Source of the DNA: Pelagibacteraceae bacterium GOM-A1
Lineage (GTDB): Bacteria; Pseudomonadota; Alphaproteobacteria; Pelagibacterales; Pelagibacteraceae
Length of the DNA stretch: 64,000 bases
Direction of reading: 5' to 3'
Assembly (NCBI GenBank): GCA_001704065.1
Contig: LHBX01000039.1
Location: forward strand, 1-64,000
Shown piece by piece: positions 62,333-64,000 of this stretch. The stretch's first letter is position 1. Each line of letters opens with the position of its first letter. The notes beneath the pieces are model-generated. The model made no database searches. It was not told where the DNA came from and saw only the letters and a program-made list of their open reading frames with translations. The translations under genes were made by a program, and so were the position numbers.

Positions 62333-63853
62333 TTATTTAATTCCTTTAATTAATTCTACTAATTGTTTTTCAATGTCTTCCTCAATCTTTCCGGTTTTGG
62401 CTATAGACTCCATAATCTCAGGCTTATCAGATTTACACTTTTGTAGAACTTTATTTTCAAAGTCTGCTACATCTTTAAGTTCAATATCATCCAAATAACC
62501 TTTTACGCCACAGAAAATTGATATAACTTGTTCTGCAACTGTCATGGGAGAATACTGCCCTTGTTTTAAAAGTTCAGTTAACTTCGAACCTCTATTTAAA
62601 AGTTTTTGTGTAGATGCATCTAAATCAGATCCAAATTGAGCAAAAGCTGCCATTTCTCTGTATTGAGCTAACTCTAATTTAATTGATCCAGCTACAGATT
62701 TCATAGCTTTAGTTTGTGCAGCTGATCCTACTCTAGATACGGATAATCCAACGTTTACTGCTGGTCTTATTCCTTGATTGAATAGTTCAGTTTCTAAAAA
62801 TATTTGCCCATCTGTAATAGATATTACATTTGTTGGAATGTATGCAGAGACATCGCCTGCTTGTGTTTCAATAATTGGTAGCGCAGTTAAAGAACCTCCA
62901 CCATTTTCATCACTTAATTTAGCAGCTCTCTCTAATAATCTACTATGTAAATAGAACACATCCCCAGGGTATGCTTCACGCCCCGGTGGTCTTCTTAATA
63001 ATAATGACATTTGTCTATATGCAACTGCTTGCTTAGATAAATCATCGTAAATAATTAAAGCATGCATTCCATTATCTCTAAAATATTCTCCCATTGTACA
63101 TCCTGTATAAGGAGCTAAAAACTGAAGAGGCGCAGAGTCTGAGGCTGTTGCGGAAACTATAGTTGTATATTCCATTGCACCAGCATCCTCTAAAGTTTTT
63201 ACAATCTGAGCAACCGTTGATCTTTTTTGTCCAATTGCAACATATATACAATAAAGTTTTTTACTTTCATCGTCTGACTCATTAATTTTCTTTTGATTGA
63301 TAATTGTATCGATAGCTACTGCGGTTTTACCGGTTTGACGATCTCCAATTATAAGTTCTCTTTGCCCTCTTCCAACAGGAATTAAACTATCAATTGCTTT
63401 TAAACCTGTTTGCATTGGTTCACCAACTGATTGTCGTGGAATAATACCCGGAGCTTTAACTTCAACTCTTTTTCTTTCTAAACTTTTATCTAAAGCTCCT
63501 TTTCCATCAATTGGATTTCCTAATCCATCAACAACTCTTCCTAAAAGTTGTTTTCCAACTGGTACATCAACAATCGCACCAGTTCTTTTTACAGTATCCC
63601 CCTCTTTAATTTCTCTATCATCGCCAAATATAACAACACCAACGTTGTCACTCTCTAAGTTTAATGCCATTCCTTTAGAGCCATCAGAAAATTCAACCAT
63701 TTCTCCTGCTTGAACATTATCCAAGCCATAAATTCTTGCAATTCCATCTCCAACAGACAATACTTGTCCGACCTCTGAAACCTCAGCTCTATCGCCAAGT
63801 TTTTTTATCTGTTCTTTTAATATTTTTGTTACTTCTGAAGGATTTATTTCCAT
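62333..63853 (-). CDS. atpA: ATP synthase F1 alpha subunit
   Basis: [46 protein letters not shown]. Confidence 0.99.
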   Translation of the reverse strand: MEINPSEVTKILKEQIKKLGDRAEVSEVGQVLSVGDGIARIYGLDNVQAGEMVEFSDGSKGMALNLESDNVGVVIFGDDREIKEGDTVKRTGAIVDVPVGKQLLGRVVDGLGNPIDGKGALDKSLERKRVEVKAPGIIPRQSVGEPMQTGLKAIDSLIPVGRGQRELIIGDRQTGKTAVAIDTIINQKKINESDDESKKLYCIYVAIGQKRSTVAQIVKTLEDAGAMEYTTIVSATASDSAPLQFLAPYTGCTMGEYFRDNGMHALIIYDDLSKQAVAYRQMSLLLRRPPGREAYPGDVFYLHSRLLERAAKLSDENGGGSLTALPIIETQAGDVSAYIPTNVISITDGQIFLETELFNQGIRPAVNVGLSVSRVGSAAQTKAMKSVAGSIKLELAQYREMAAFAQFGSDLDASTQKLLNRGSKLTELLKQGQYSPMTVAEQVISIFCGVKGYLDDIELKDVADFENKVLQKCKSDKPEIMESIAKTGKIEEDIEKQLVELIKGIK

Positions 63854-64000
63854 TTATGCCTCTATCATTTGTTTTTGAATTTGTTGCAGTTTATTTTTAA
63901 TAGAATTATCTACCATTGTACTTCCTACTTTTAATACCAAGCCACCAATTAAACTTGGGTCAAATTTATAATTTAACTGTATCTTTGCTCCAAAGTTTTG
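63854..64000 (-). CDS. atpH: ATP synthase F1 delta subunit, C-terminal part (truncated by window edge)
   Basis: Reverse-strand translation ...FDPSLIGGLVLKVGSTMVDNSIKNKLQQIQKQMIEA*, immediately upstream of atpA. Confidence 0.92.
   Translation of the reverse strand, partial: QNFGAKIQLNYKFDPSLIGGLVLKVGSTMVDNSIKNKLQQIQKQMIEA

Overview
The window is an AT-rich, gene-dense, streamlined alphaproteobacterial chromosome segment. Protein content and gene order look like the SAR11/Pelagibacter clade (inferred from content; no search was run). It carries about 56 convincing protein genes, almost all housekeeping: aceA with a RamB/ScfR-type regulator, a BMP-type ABC importer with a purine phosphoribosyltransferase, an RND pump, murU-amgK-tsaE-ahcY-chvG-chvI, polA, a four-gene polyamine cluster, lysK-pyrD, an ampG-like/NlpC pair, metXW, rplU-rpmA-obgE-proBA-nadD-rsfS-ctpA-rppH, and atpHAGDC. 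I found no CRISPR array, transposon, prophage, rRNA or tRNA. The most interesting signals are regulatory or unusual-protein features: (1) a ROSE-like RNA thermometer hairpin over the Shine-Dalgarno of hsp20; (2) a SAM-II riboswitch upstream of metX; (3) a phased TTTACAAA operator array and a small ORF between aceA and its regulator; (4) a Lys-rich coiled-coil protein whose 5' end is packed with 8-13 nt homopolymer runs; (5) an RND adaptor lacking the alpha-hairpin; (6) a deoxyhypusine-synthase-like polyamine operon with a leader dyad; (7) a dispersed muropeptide-recycling gene set. No clearly new defence or mobile system was found.
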